Source: Arthrobacter oryzae (lineage in GTDB: Bacteria; Actinomycetota; Actinomycetes; Actinomycetales; Micrococcaceae). Taken from it: a stretch of DNA of 64,000 bases. Positions within the stretch are counted from its first letter, which is position 1; each line of letters starts with the position of its first letter. Both the position numbers and the translations under genes were made by a program. The DNA lies in NCBI RefSeq assembly GCF_030718995.1, contig NZ_CP132204.1, positions 4,030,001 to 4,094,000 of the forward strand, written 5' to 3'. The notes under the pieces were generated by a model. It searched no databases. It was not told where the DNA came from and was given only the letters and a program-made list of their open reading frames with translations. Of the stretch, positions 8,407 through 16,943 are shown in pieces.

Positions 8407-8739
8407 ATGACCGAAATCAAAGCGGCCCGCACGGGCCTCGAAGATGTCGAAGAGGCACTGAAGGACGTCATCGACCCCGAGCTGGGCGTTAACATTGTTG
8501 ACCTGGGTCTGCTGTACGGACTGAAGTACTCGGACGACGACGGCGCGCTGCTCATCGACATGACACTCACGACGGCGGCCTGCCCGCTCACGGACGTCAT
8601 CGAGGAGCAGGTAGGCAAGGCCCTCGAGGGCGTTGTGGACGACTGGCGGCTGAACTGGGTCTGGATGCCGCCGTGGGGTCCGGAGCGGATCACCGAAGAC
8701 GGACGCGACCAGATGCGTGCCCTCGGGTTCAACATCTAG
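8407..8739 (+). CDS. sufT: SufT/MIP18-like (DUF59) metal-sulfur cluster protein
   Basis: 110-residue DUF59/PaaD-like protein that helps mature Fe-S proteins. The family core is seen in VIDPELGVNIVDLGL and MTLTTAACPLTD, whose Cys is the conserved one. ATG 8407 lies 11 bp after sufC, with GAGGACAACGCC as a plausible ribosome site. It is the last gene of the operon and is followed by a strong hairpin. In mycobacteria the corresponding gene ends the suf operon after sufS and sufU, which are missing here. Confidence 0.9.
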   Translation: MTEIKAARTGLEDVEEALKDVIDPELGVNIVDLGLLYGLKYSDDDGALLIDMTLTTAACPLTDVIEEQVGKALEGVVDDWRLNWVWMPPWGPERITEDGRDQMRALGFNI

Positions 8740-8766
8740 GCACGGACTCCGGTCGGATTAAACCAC

Positions 8767-8811
8767 GACGGCGGCCGGTCACCTTCCCAGCGAAGGTGGC
8801 CGGCCGCCGTC
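8767..8811 (+). terminator. suf operon terminator hairpin
   Basis: 20-bp stem with one mismatch: arms 8767-8786 (GACGGCGGCCGGTCACCTTC) and 8792-8811, with a 5-nt loop CCAGC. There is no clear U tract, as often in high-GC actinobacteria. Confidence 0.75.
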
Positions 8812-8820
8812 GAGCTTTAA

Positions 8821-8880
8821 GCGGTTGCTCCCTAGGCGCCCTTATGGCGCGGCGTAACGGCAGTTACGCAGCAGCGGATC
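8821..8880. repeat. Dispersed intergenic repeat (AACGGCAGTTACG family), copy 1
   Basis: Contains AACGGCAGTTACG (8856-8868) followed by CAGCAGCGGATC. The same 13-mer with GAGCAACCGATC occurs at 26121-26145. GTAAC/GTTAC (8854-8858/8863-8867) forms a small palindrome, and GGTTGCT at the left pairs roughly with AGCAGC at the right. The element lies just after the 3' end of the metallopeptidase gene. Confidence 0.5.
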
Positions 8881-8883
8881 CAG

Positions 8884-9765
8884 CTACAGGGTTGCCGCAC
8901 TGAACGTATCGCACTGGTTGATGTCGCCGGTCTGATAGCCCTGGTAGAACCACCGCTGCCGCTGCTCGCTTGATCCGTGCGTCCAGGCTTCCGGCGAGAC
9001 GCGCCCGGTGGCAGCCTCCTGGATGCGGTCATCGCCGACGGCCGATGCCGCGGAGAGGGCATCGTTCAGGTCCTGCTGGGTGAGCGGTTCAAGGAACGGC
9101 TGGCCTGTCTTCGGATCCTGCTGAGTGGTCGCATACCGGACCCAGAGGCCCGCGTAGCAGTCCGCCTGCAGCTCCACGCGCACGGCACCCGATTCGGGTC
9201 CCTGGGGATCCTGCTGGGCGCGGTCCAGGTTGCCGAGGACGTTCTGGACGTGGTGGCCGAATTCGTGCGCCACCACGTATTCCTGGGCCAGCGGACCACC
9301 GGACGATCCAAAGCGGTCCACCAGGTCCTGGAAGAAGCCGGGGTCGAAGTACGCGGTGGTATCAGCCGGGCAATAGAACGGACCCACCGCAGAGGTTGCG
9401 CCGCCGCAGGCCGTATTGGTGGCCTGGCTGAAGATCACCGTGGTGGGACGCGGATACTCCGTGTTGTACTGGGCCAGGTAGGCCGGCCAGAATGCGTTGA
9501 GGCTGTTCACCGTTCCGGTGATACGGCAGTCGAGCCGGGCATCGGCGTCAGCGCCGGTTTCGCAGGCAGGTGCCGTGCCCTGGCTTTGCGGCTCCTGCGC
9601 AGCCCCGGTCAGGCCCTCCAGCAGTTGGGGGTTGACCCCGAACAGAGCGGCCAGCAGGAGGATGATTCCGCCCCCGATACCGCCGCCGATCTTGGTTCCG
9701 CGGCCCATGCCGCGCCGGTCCTGGACCTGCGACGGGTCCAGCTGGACGTTGTCATTGAAACTCAT
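8884..9765 (-). CDS. Neutral zinc metallopeptidase, membrane-anchored (YpfJ-like)
   Basis: 293 residues from ATG 9765. A short cytoplasmic N-terminus is followed by one membrane helix (GGGIILLLAALFGV, about 30-44) and an extracellular catalytic domain. The zinc site is HEFGHH at 167-172 (HExxH). The motifs FYCPADTTAYFD and ELQADCYAGLW are typical of the neutral zinc metallopeptidase family (YpfJ, Pfam Zn_peptidase); the Glu/Asp of ELQADC should supply the third ligand. The substrate is unknown. Upstream extension of the frame overlaps the divergent ligase gene and is not used. Confidence 0.88.
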   Translation of the reverse strand: MSFNDNVQLDPSQVQDRRGMGRGTKIGGGIGGGIILLLAALFGVNPQLLEGLTGAAQEPQSQGTAPACETGADADARLDCRITGTVNSLNAFWPAYLAQYNTEYPRPTTVIFSQATNTACGGATSAVGPFYCPADTTAYFDPGFFQDLVDRFGSSGGPLAQEYVVAHEFGHHVQNVLGNLDRAQQDPQGPESGAVRVELQADCYAGLWVRYATTQQDPKTGQPFLEPLTQQDLNDALSAASAVGDDRIQEAATGRVSPEAWTHGSSEQRQRWFYQGYQTGDINQCDTFSAATL

Positions 9766-9825
9766 AGTGTCACAATAACCCGACCGGACCGGCCCGTAGC
9801 CGTGGACGCCGGTAAAGTTGATCCG

Positions 9826-11226
9826 ATGCCTTTCCTCAACAGACTCCAACAATGGGCCGACGACCGCCCCGACGACACCGCCGTCGTCGTGGCCGGCCGG
9901 CACCTGGACTGGGCGGCGCTTCGGGACGCCGCGACGGCGCGGATCACGGACGCCGCGGCCGTGACGATACTCGCTGAGCCGAACTCGGTGGACTTCGCCA
10001 TATCCTTCGCAGCCGCGGTGGCGGGGGACCGGCAGTGTGCCGTCCTCGACCCCGCCTGGCCCGTGCAACTGCAGGCCGACATCGCCGCCCGGCTGGACAA
10101 TGCCGTCGCGGCCGGCCCGCCGGCGACCGCGGAGCTTCGTGACGGCCTGCCCGAATCCCCCTTCCTGATCGGACTGACCTCCGGCACCACCTCCGTGCCC
10201 AAGGCATTCACAAGGTCACGGCGCTCGTGGCAGCTTTCCTTCGACGCATCCATCGAGTTCTTCGGCCTTACCCAGCAGGACAAGACCCTCGCCCCGGGTC
10301 CGCTGGCGGCCAGCCTTAACCTGTATGCGCTCTCCGAGTGCCTCTATGCCGGCTCGGAATTCCACACGCTGGAATCGTTCGACGTCGGCGACGTGCACGC
10401 CGCCATCACGCACGACGGCATTACCCGCCTTGTCCTGGTCCCCACCATGCTCCGGTTGCTCAGTGAGCGGGGACTGGCCGGGTGCGTGGACGCTTCCGGC
10501 ATCACCTCCATCATCTGCGCCGGGTCCAAGCTCGATGCCCGGACGTTGGAAGCCGCGCGCCGCTGGGCACCCCGGGCCACCATCTTCGAGTACTACGGCG
10601 CGTCCGAACTGAGCTTCGTGTCCGGGGCGGGCCTGCGCTCGGGCGCGCCGCTGGACGCCGGAGGAACCCGTATCGGCAAACCGTTCCCCGGCGTCGACGT
10701 CCGTATCCTTAATGACGCGGGCGACCGGGTTCCCGACGGCACGGACGGCAACATATGCGTCCGGAGCGGCATGGTGAGCAACGGCTACCTCTGGGGCGAC
10801 GACGGGCAGGCGCTCCGCTGTTTCGACGGCTGGTACACCGTGGGGGACCAAGGCTACCTGCTGGACGGTGAGCTCCACATCCTGGGACGGCGCTCGGACA
10901 TGATCATCACCGCCGGCAAGAACGTGTATCCGCACGAAGTGGAACTGGCCCTCGCGTCCGTCCCGGGCGTGGCGGCCGCCGTCGCATCGGGCATGCCCGA
11001 TGATGTGCGCGGCCAGCGGGTGGTTGCCGGTGTGGTCCCATCCCATGGAGGCATCACGGCAACCCAGCTCAAAGCCGGTCTTGATGACGTCCTGCCCAGG
11101 GACAAGCGGCCGCTCCAGTATTTTGCCTTGGCCGAGCTGCCCGTCACGGACCGAGGGAAAGTCAGCAGGCAACTGCTGCTGGACTGGATTGAACGCGGAG
11201 ACACAAGGGTCCGCCGCCTTGGCTGA
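9826..11226 (+). CDS. Acyl-CoA synthetase / AMP-dependent ligase (YhfT-like)
   Basis: 466-residue adenylate-forming enzyme, expected to activate a carboxylic acid with ATP and CoA. The P-loop is LTSGTTSVPKAF. A5-type EYYGASE, YTVGDQGYLL with the ribose-binding Asp, and GKNVYPHEVE are all visible. At 466 residues it is shorter than typical FadD proteins (500-560) because the N-terminal lobe is reduced. The thiolase gene overlaps its end by 8 bases. The pair faces the biotin transporter genes, which recalls Bacillus yhfT-yhfS next to a bioY gene. The acid substrate is not evident; a biotin-precursor or fatty-acid role is inference. Confidence 0.85.
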   Translation: MPFLNRLQQWADDRPDDTAVVVAGRHLDWAALRDAATARITDAAAVTILAEPNSVDFAISFAAAVAGDRQCAVLDPAWPVQLQADIAARLDNAVAAGPPATAELRDGLPESPFLIGLTSGTTSVPKAFTRSRRSWQLSFDASIEFFGLTQQDKTLAPGPLAASLNLYALSECLYAGSEFHTLESFDVGDVHAAITHDGITRLVLVPTMLRLLSERGLAGCVDASGITSIICAGSKLDARTLEAARRWAPRATIFEYYGASELSFVSGAGLRSGAPLDAGGTRIGKPFPGVDVRILNDAGDRVPDGTDGNICVRSGMVSNGYLWGDDGQALRCFDGWYTVGDQGYLLDGELHILGRRSDMIITAGKNVYPHEVELALASVPGVAAAVASGMPDDVRGQRVVAGVVPSHGGITATQLKAGLDDVLPRDKRPLQYFALAELPVTDRGKVSRQLLLDWIERGDTRVRRLG

Positions 11227-12445
11227 ACCTGTGCCGGAGCAGTTGCCGCCGGACCGGCAGCCCGTGGTCATCGCGGCCCTGCGGACTCCCATCCGAAAGG
11301 CCAACGGGGCCTTCAGGGAGATCCGCGCCCATGAGCTTTTGGCCCCTGTGCTTCGCCGCCTCCTGATGGACAGCGGCCTGCCGGCATCAGCTGTTACGGA
11401 CGTTGTGATCGGCAATGCGGTGGGAGGCGGCGGCAATGTTGCGCGCCTGGCTGCCTTGGAGGCCGGCTTGCCCGTCAGCGTTCCCGGTGTGACGGTTGAC
11501 CGTCAGTGCGGTTCCGGGCTGGACGCCATAGTGCTCGCCGCACGGCTGGTAGCTGCCGGCGGCGGCGGCGCATACCTTGCGGGCGGGGTCGAAAGCATTA
11601 GTACCGCACCCCTCCGCGCGAACAGGGCCGCCGACGGCAGCCCCGAGTTCTTCCGCCGCGCGCAGTTCGTGCCTCTGGCCTATGGCGATCCGGATATGGG
11701 GGTCGCGGCGGAGAATGTGGCATCCGTTTCGAGGATCGGCCGGGACCGCCAGGACGGATTTGCGTTGCGAAGCCACCAGCGGGCACTGGCCGCGGCAGCG
11801 GCGGGAAACTTCCATGGCGAGACCGTGCCGCTGGAGGCCGCCTCCGGCACCGTGGCGTCCGACGACGGCCCGCGGTCAAGCCTGTCGGCCGCTTTGTTGT
11901 CCCGGTTCCCGCCCGTATTCGCCGAGGACGGCACGGTCACCGCCGGGAATTCCTGTTTCGACGCGGACGCCGCGTCCGCCGTCGTGGTCACCTCACTCCA
12001 GCGTGCCCGTGAGCTGGGGGCAACCGACGGACTGCTGGTGCTCGGTACGGATACCGCGGGTGTGGACCCGCAGGTTCTGGGTATGGGGGCTGCAGCGGCG
12101 GCCGGACGGCTCCTGGCGGCACACAACGTAGCGGCCGCGGATATCGGGCTCGTGGAATTCAACGAGGCTTTCGCCTCGCAGACGCTCGCCTGCCTGGACG
12201 CCCTCGGCATCGATCCGGAACGGGCAAACCTCGACGGCGGTGCGCTGGCGTTGGGCCACGCGTACGGGGCATCGGGGGCTGTGCTGGTGACGAGGCTCCT
12301 TGCGCAGGCGCGAGGTCACAGGACGCCGGGACCGGCCACACCGGCAGGAACGCTGGCGCTGGCCATGATCAGCATCGCCGGGGGAATGGGAACGGCAGCA
12401 CTCTTCCGGTATGGGCGGCTGGCGCAGGCCCCGGCGGGCGGCTAG
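11219..12445 (+). CDS. Thiolase-family acyltransferase with Ser replacing the second catalytic Cys (YhfS-like)
   Basis: 408 residues from TTG 11219 (GTG 11231 also possible). Thiolase fold signs are the nucleophile Cys97 in VDRQCGSGLDAI, NEAF at 315-318, and His347 in GGALALGHAYGASG. The C-terminal motif normally reads CIGGGMG. Here it is SIAGGMG with Ser385 at the general-base Cys position (codon AGC), so thiolytic chemistry may be altered. It overlaps the ligase gene by 8 bases, and its stop overlaps that of the converging bioN. Candidate functions are beta-ketothiolase-like or condensing enzyme linked to biotin or fatty-acid metabolism; none is proven. Confidence 0.82.
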   Translation: MAEPVPEQLPPDRQPVVIAALRTPIRKANGAFREIRAHELLAPVLRRLLMDSGLPASAVTDVVIGNAVGGGGNVARLAALEAGLPVSVPGVTVDRQCGSGLDAIVLAARLVAAGGGGAYLAGGVESISTAPLRANRAADGSPEFFRRAQFVPLAYGDPDMGVAAENVASVSRIGRDRQDGFALRSHQRALAAAAAGNFHGETVPLEAASGTVASDDGPRSSLSAALLSRFPPVFAEDGTVTAGNSCFDADAASAVVVTSLQRARELGATDGLLVLGTDTAGVDPQVLGMGAAAAAGRLLAAHNVAAADIGLVEFNEAFASQTLACLDALGIDPERANLDGGALALGHAYGASGAVLVTRLLAQARGHRTPGPATPAGTLALAMISIAGGMGTAALFRYGRLAQAPAGG

Positions 12446-13101
12446 CGGCCGGGCTGCCCGTCGTCGGTGCCGTCATCGTCCATGCCTGGTTCACCAAGCC
12501 CCCGGGCGGCGAGGGCATCGCCGGTCTGGCGCGCGTAGGCCACCGTAGTAATGAAGACCGGCAGGACCAGCGCCCGGGGGTTGCGTTCCAGGCCCCGCGC
12601 CCGGGCGGAGTCCCTGACGTCCGAGTAGGCCCCGGCGATGAAGGGAATGCTGCGGAGCATGATCGCGATGGTGAGCGCGAAGCGTTCAGGATCCGCACCA
12701 AACCGCCTGAATGGCACAGCCAGGGAGACGACGCCGTCGAGGAGCCGCTGCATGGGCGTGGTGGCGGTCAGTATGGACGCGGCCACCACGCACACCAGGA
12801 CGTTGAGGACAATCCGTGCCGCGACGGGACCGCCCAGCTGCCACCACTGGAACAACCCGATGGCCGCCAGCACGGGGAGGATGGGCCGGACGGCCTTGAC
12901 CAAACGTGCGGGACCGGCGCCGCTGGCGAGGAACAGGGCGCACATGAGGGCCAGGACCGTTGCGGCGACCGCCCAGTCCACCACCAGGAATGAGGCCAGG
13001 CCGCAGCCGACGACTGCGAGGAACTTCAGCCAGAGCGGCGCCCGGTGGACCAGTGAGGTGCCGGGAACGTAGTTGACCAGCAGGAAGTCGTGGCCGCTCA
13101 C
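12442..13101 (-). CDS. bioN: Biotin ECF transporter transmembrane protein BioN (EcfT)
   Basis: 219-residue EcfT-type membrane protein. It has four to five hydrophobic helices and the two Ala-Arg-Gly signature patches SARARGL and AARGLG, through which the EcfT protein touches the ATPase. It starts at GTG 13101, overlapping the bioM stop. Last gene of bioY-bioM-bioN on the minus strand; the complex imports biotin. The C-terminus is rich in Asp/Gly and variable. Confidence 0.88.
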   Translation of the reverse strand: MSGHDFLLVNYVPGTSLVHRAPLWLKFLAVVGCGLASFLVVDWAVAATVLALMCALFLASGAGPARLVKAVRPILPVLAAIGLFQWWQLGGPVAARIVLNVLVCVVAASILTATTPMQRLLDGVVSLAVPFRRFGADPERFALTIAIMLRSIPFIAGAYSDVRDSARARGLERNPRALVLPVFITTVAYARQTGDALAARGLGEPGMDDDGTDDGQPGR

Positions 13102-13850
13102 GTGTCCTCCCGGCTGTGCGGGGCCAGCCTGGCGCGCACCGGCGGCAGGCCGGCGCCTGCCAGTGCCTTGTAGTGTTCGACGGCGGCGTCCGCACCGCCG
13201 TCGAACACCACCCGTCCGGAGTCCACAACCAGTACGCGGTCCATGTCGCGGACCAGATCCAGGTCGTGCGTGGACATCACAATTTGTTGGCTGAGGCCCG
13301 CGATGGTACGGCGGAGAAGCTCGCGGTTGCGAAGGTCCAGGAGCGTGGACGGCTCGTCCAGCACCAGAACGGCAGGCTCCACGGCAAGGACCGCGGCCAG
13401 CGCCATCAGCTGCCGTTCGCCGCCCGACAACTCGTAGATGCTTTGGTCTGCCAGCGGCATCAGGCCAAAGCGGTTGAGCATTGCCGAGGCCGCGTCCCGG
13501 CGTTCCCTCGGGTTCCGGATGGAGCGCCGCAGCGAGAGTTCCACGTCCTCCCGGCCGGTGGGCATCACTAGTTGCGACAGCGGATCCGTGAACACAAAAC
13601 CGACCTTCCGGCGCACGGCACGCACAGAGTCGACAGTGTCCGCGCCGTCGATGGTCACCTGGCCACGGCTTGGTGCGACCAGACCGTTGAGCAGACGCAG
13701 GAGCGTGGACTTCCCGGAACCGTTCGCTCCGATCACCCCGATCCGCTGTTCGGTTAGATGGAGGGAGATTCCGTCCAGGAGTGTCTTGGGATCCGGACGT
13801 CCATCCACGGCCACCCGGACATTGACCCCGTCCAGAACGATGCTGCCCAT
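13098..13850 (-). CDS. bioM: Biotin ECF transporter ATPase BioM
   Basis: 250-residue ECF-type ATPase. Walker A is GANGSGKST (residues about 40-48), then the Q-loop, then the signature ELSGGERQLMALA. Walker B is VLVLDEPSTLLDLRN and the switch His is in STHDLDL. It sits 1 bp after bioY and overlaps bioN by 4 bases, so the three are one operon. It energises biotin uptake through BioY and BioN. Confidence 0.9.
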   Translation of the reverse strand: MGSIVLDGVNVRVAVDGRPDPKTLLDGISLHLTEQRIGVIGANGSGKSTLLRLLNGLVAPSRGQVTIDGADTVDSVRAVRRKVGFVFTDPLSQLVMPTGREDVELSLRRSIRNPRERRDAASAMLNRFGLMPLADQSIYELSGGERQLMALAAVLAVEPAVLVLDEPSTLLDLRNRELLRRTIAGLSQQIVMSTHDLDLVRDMDRVLVVDSGRVVFDGGADAAVEHYKALAGAGLPPVRARLAPHSREDT

Positions 13851-13851
13851 G

Positions 13852-14538
13852 CTAGTTGGTGGCCCCGCCCGTTCGGGCCGTGACCGCTACGGAGTTCCGG
13901 CCGGCGCGGCGGATCAGGAGATCCGGGAATGCCTTGTGCAGGGCGAGTGCGATCGTCACGGCCAGGACGTTCTTGATGATGTCGCCGGGGTAGTAGGCCA
14001 GGTCAAGGAGGAACGCCTTGGAAAGGTCCAGTTTGCCGTTGACCATCATGCCGAGGACACCGAGGCTGTGGATCACCACAACACTGGAGGCCATGGCTGC
14101 GGCGAAGAGGAACAGCCCGCGGTATTTCATGGTGCGGCGCAGCACGATCGTTGTCAGCCAGCCGACAGCGAGGGCACCGAGCGGGAAGGCGATGATGTAG
14201 CCGGCAGACGGACTGGCAAGGATCCCCAGACCGCTCCTGCCGCCGCTGAAGATCGGCAGGCCGGCCAACCCCAGCAGGGTGTACAGGCCGACGGCGGCGA
14301 ACGCCCGGCCGGGACCAAGCGCCAGGCCCGTCAGCATGACGGCGAGGGTCTGCAGGGTGATGGGGACGCCGAGGCCGCCTACCGGGATGGCCGCAATAAG
14401 CGCGGAGCCGGCTACGAGGGCAGCAAAGACGGCGATGAGGCCGAGATCCGTGGCGTTCCAGCGGGTCCGGCCCGGTTTACGGTCTGATTTACCGCCGGAG
14501 CCGGCCTGGCCGGTGACGGCGTTGTCAGTCTGGGACAT
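13852..14538 (-). CDS. bioY: Biotin transporter substrate-binding subunit BioY
   Basis: 228-residue S component with six membrane helices. Family patches are VPITLQTLAVMLTGLALGP, GLPIFSGGRSGLGIL and SPSAGYIIAFPLGA. ATG 14538 begins MSQTDNAVTG; upstream extension of the frame lacks hydrophobic or family character. Presence of the transporter suggests the organism takes up biotin or precursors. No BirA- or BioQ-type box is obvious in the 325 bp upstream. Confidence 0.92.
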   Translation of the reverse strand: MSQTDNAVTGQAGSGGKSDRKPGRTRWNATDLGLIAVFAALVAGSALIAAIPVGGLGVPITLQTLAVMLTGLALGPGRAFAAVGLYTLLGLAGLPIFSGGRSGLGILASPSAGYIIAFPLGALAVGWLTTIVLRRTMKYRGLFLFAAAMASSVVVIHSLGVLGMMVNGKLDLSKAFLLDLAYYPGDIIKNVLAVTIALALHKAFPDLLIRRAGRNSVAVTARTGGATN

Positions 14539-14863
14539 GGGAGTTCCTGTCGGTGGGTGAGGGTGCGGTGTTATGGGGAGGCGGGCGACTGCCCGCGGGC
14601 GGCCGTTTTCCTTCAATTCCGACGATACGTCTCCGGCCACGGACCTATTTTGTAGGGGATCCACTAACGGAGGGCGCCGGCTCTGGACGGGGTGGCCAAT
14701 GACCACCCACCACGCCCCCGGAACGGGGTTGACGTCGCAGGGTCCTCCGGGACGCGCCGGGCCGGTAGACTGGTAGAGGCCGTTCTCTCGGCCACACTGC
14801 CCCGGCCCCGAGACTCCATCCGTTGTGCCGCGGCGTTCCCCGTTGTGAAAGGCCTTACCTGCA
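14539..14863. other. Divergent intergenic region bioY / ABC-F
   Basis: About 325 bp without a convincing gene. On the minus strand, TACAAAATAGG (around 14647-14657) could serve as a bioY -10. TAGACT at 14766-14771 could be a -10 for the ABC-F gene, but no good -35 is spaced from it. GGCGGGCGACTGCCCGC (14580-14597) forms a short dyad. No riboswitch-like fold was recognised. Confidence 0.35.
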
Positions 14864-16462
14864 TTGATTACCGTCCAGGATCTCGAACTGCGCGCCGGCG
14901 CCCGCCTCCTCATGGACCAGGTGAGCTTCCGGATCGACAAGGGAGACAAGATCGGCCTGGTCGGCCGTAACGGTGCAGGCAAGACCACGCTCACCCGGGT
15001 CCTCGCCGGCGAAGGACTACCGGCTGCCGGAAAGGTCACCCGCAGCGGTGAGATCGGCTACCTTCCCCAGGACCCCCGCACGCCCGACATGGAGCAGCTC
15101 GCACGGGACCGGATCCTGTCCGTCCGCGGACTGGACATCGCCGTCGGCAAGCTCCGCCTGGCCCACGAGGAAATGGCCAGTGAGGACGCCGCTGTCCAGA
15201 GCAAGGCGATGAACCGCTATGACCGGCTCGAATCCGAGTTCCTGGCGGCGGGCGGCTACGCTGCCGAAGCCGAGGCAGCAGCGATCTGCTCGAACCTCGC
15301 GCTCCCGGACCGTCTGCTGAACCAGCCGCTCAAGACGCTGTCCGGCGGACAGCGGCGCCGCGTGGAACTCGCCCGCATCCTCTACTCGGATGCCGAGACC
15401 ATGCTCCTCGATGAGCCCACCAACCACCTCGATGCCGACTCCATCGCCTGGCTGCGTGACTTCCTGAAGAACCACCAGGGCGGCCTGATCGTGATCAGCC
15501 ACGACACCGAACTACTCGAAGCAACGGTCAACAAAGTCTTCCTGCTGGACGCCAACCGCGCGCAGATCGACTTCTACAACATGGACTGGAAGCGCTACCT
15601 CCAGCAACGCGAAACCGACGAACGCGCCCGCAAGCGGGAACGCGCCAACGCTGAGAAGAAAGCCCAGGTCCTCTTCGACCAGGCCAACAAGATGCGGGCA
15701 AAGGCCACCAAGGCCGTTGCCGCGCAGAACATGGCCAAGCGCGCCGAACGCCTGCTCAGCGGGCTGGAAGCCGTCCGCGAAAACGACCGCGTGGCAGCCC
15801 TGCGCTTCCCGGACCCCTCTCCCTGCGGCAAGACCCCGCTCACCGCGGACGGCCTCAGCAAGTCCTACGGCTCGCTGGAAATCTTCACCGATGTGGACCT
15901 CGCAATCGACCGCGGCTCAAAGGTGGTCATCCTGGGCCTCAACGGCGCCGGCAAGACCACGCTGCTGCGGATGCTGGCCGGCGTGGACAAGCCCGACACC
16001 GGCGAAGTGATCGCAGGCCACGGGCTGAAGGTGGGCTATTACGCCCAGGAGCACGAAACGCTCGACGTCGACCGCACCGTCCTGCAGAACATGCGTTCCT
16101 CCGCGCCCGACATGAAGGACGCCGAGGTCCGGGGCATCCTCGGCTCGTTCCTGTTCTCCGGCGACGACGTCGACAAGCCCGCCGGAGTGCTCTCCGGCGG
16201 TGAAAAGACCCGGCTGGCTCTGGCCACGATCGTGGCTTCGAGCGCGAACGTGCTGCTCCTCGACGAGCCCACCAACAACCTGGACCCCGCCAGCCGCGCC
16301 GAGATTCTTGGCGCACTGCGGAACTACACCGGCGCCGTTGTCCTGGTGAGCCACGATGAGGGTGCTGTCGAAGCCCTCAACCCCGAGCGTGTTGTCCTGC
16401 TGCCCGACGGCGTCGAGGACCACTGGAACGAAGACTACCTGGACCTGATTACGCTGGCTTAG
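14864..16462 (+). CDS. ABC-F family ATPase (ribosome-associated, Rv1473-like)
   Basis: 532-residue protein with two ABC domains and no membrane segments, as in ABC-F translation factors and antibiotic-resistance factors. Domain 1 has GRNGAGKTT, LSGGQRRRVELA and MLLDEPTNHLD. The basic linker (about 230-320) is rich in Arg/Lys. Domain 2 has GLNGAGKTT, LSGGEKTRLALA and LLLDEPTNNLD. The start is TTG 14864, with GAAAGG 12 nt upstream and no better option. It resembles M. tuberculosis Rv1473, annotated as a macrolide-type ABC-F; ribosome protection or a housekeeping role cannot be separated by sequence alone. Confidence 0.88.
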   Translation: MITVQDLELRAGARLLMDQVSFRIDKGDKIGLVGRNGAGKTTLTRVLAGEGLPAAGKVTRSGEIGYLPQDPRTPDMEQLARDRILSVRGLDIAVGKLRLAHEEMASEDAAVQSKAMNRYDRLESEFLAAGGYAAEAEAAAICSNLALPDRLLNQPLKTLSGGQRRRVELARILYSDAETMLLDEPTNHLDADSIAWLRDFLKNHQGGLIVISHDTELLEATVNKVFLLDANRAQIDFYNMDWKRYLQQRETDERARKRERANAEKKAQVLFDQANKMRAKATKAVAAQNMAKRAERLLSGLEAVRENDRVAALRFPDPSPCGKTPLTADGLSKSYGSLEIFTDVDLAIDRGSKVVILGLNGAGKTTLLRMLAGVDKPDTGEVIAGHGLKVGYYAQEHETLDVDRTVLQNMRSSAPDMKDAEVRGILGSFLFSGDDVDKPAGVLSGGEKTRLALATIVASSANVLLLDEPTNNLDPASRAEILGALRNYTGAVVLVSHDEGAVEALNPERVVLLPDGVEDHWNEDYLDLITLA

Positions 16463-16512
16463 GCTGCGGCCCAGTCACGTCTGTCGGGGCGCCTTCGCTT
16501 TGCACCGCGCTC

Positions 16513-16859
16513 GATTTGCCGCGTGCTCGCTCGTTCCTCGCTTAGACGCACGCTACACAAATCAACCGCGTCGCTTCGCTTGCGGGTCTGTCACCGGTCA
16601 GGTTGGCCCAGTCGCCAGCGGACCGGCCTCCTGCGCCCGTGATCGTCTGTAGCCCTTGCTAGGTGATGCTGAACATCGAGTTGTGGTCTCCCGCTCCTGC
16701 CCAGAGGAATTCGTGGTCTTGTGCGACTCTGCCAAATCAGCGGGCGTTCAAGTTGGTCGCGCCGCTAACAGCACCTTCGCCCTTGGCACGAGAGGAGCAG
16801 CGTGCGTGATTTATGTAGCGTGCGTCAAAGGCGAGGAACGAGCCAGCACGCGGGAAATT
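16513..16859. repeat. MITE-like element: long spaced inverted repeat
   Basis: Left arm 16513-16564 and right arm 16807-16859 are reverse complements over about 52 bases with only a few mismatches and one gap. The core CGTGCTCGCTCGTTCCTCGC pairs with GCGAGGAACGAGCCAGCACG. Weaker pairing extends outward to about 16490 and 16883. The 242-bp interior has no convincing gene; a 94-codon ORF there looks spurious. It fits a decayed non-autonomous element between the ABC-F gene and SURF1. Confidence 0.65.
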
Positions 16860-16869
16860 ACGCGCGTTG

Positions 16870-16920
16870 CGGAGCGGACGCAACGGACTAAGCCAACGCA
16901 ACCGTCGGAGCGGACGCAAC
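16870..16920. repeat. Short direct repeat beside the inverted repeat
   Basis: CGGAGCGGACGCAAC occurs at 16870-16884 and again at 16906-16920, separated by 21 bp. The copies lie at the right edge of the MITE-like structure and just before the SURF1 stop codon. Confidence 0.6.
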
Positions 16921-16943
16921 TGGCCGTCGAAACCGAATGAACA

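Noticed and set aside
14539..14863. Possible BirA/BioQ operator upstream of bioY
   Set aside because: No match to TTGTAAACC-N-GGTTTACAA or TGAAC-N3-GTTAC could be found by eye.
16656..16940. 94-codon ORF between ABC-F and SURF1
   Set aside because: Starts inside the core of the inverted-repeat element, has no ribosome site or family likeness, and runs through the repeat arm and direct repeats.
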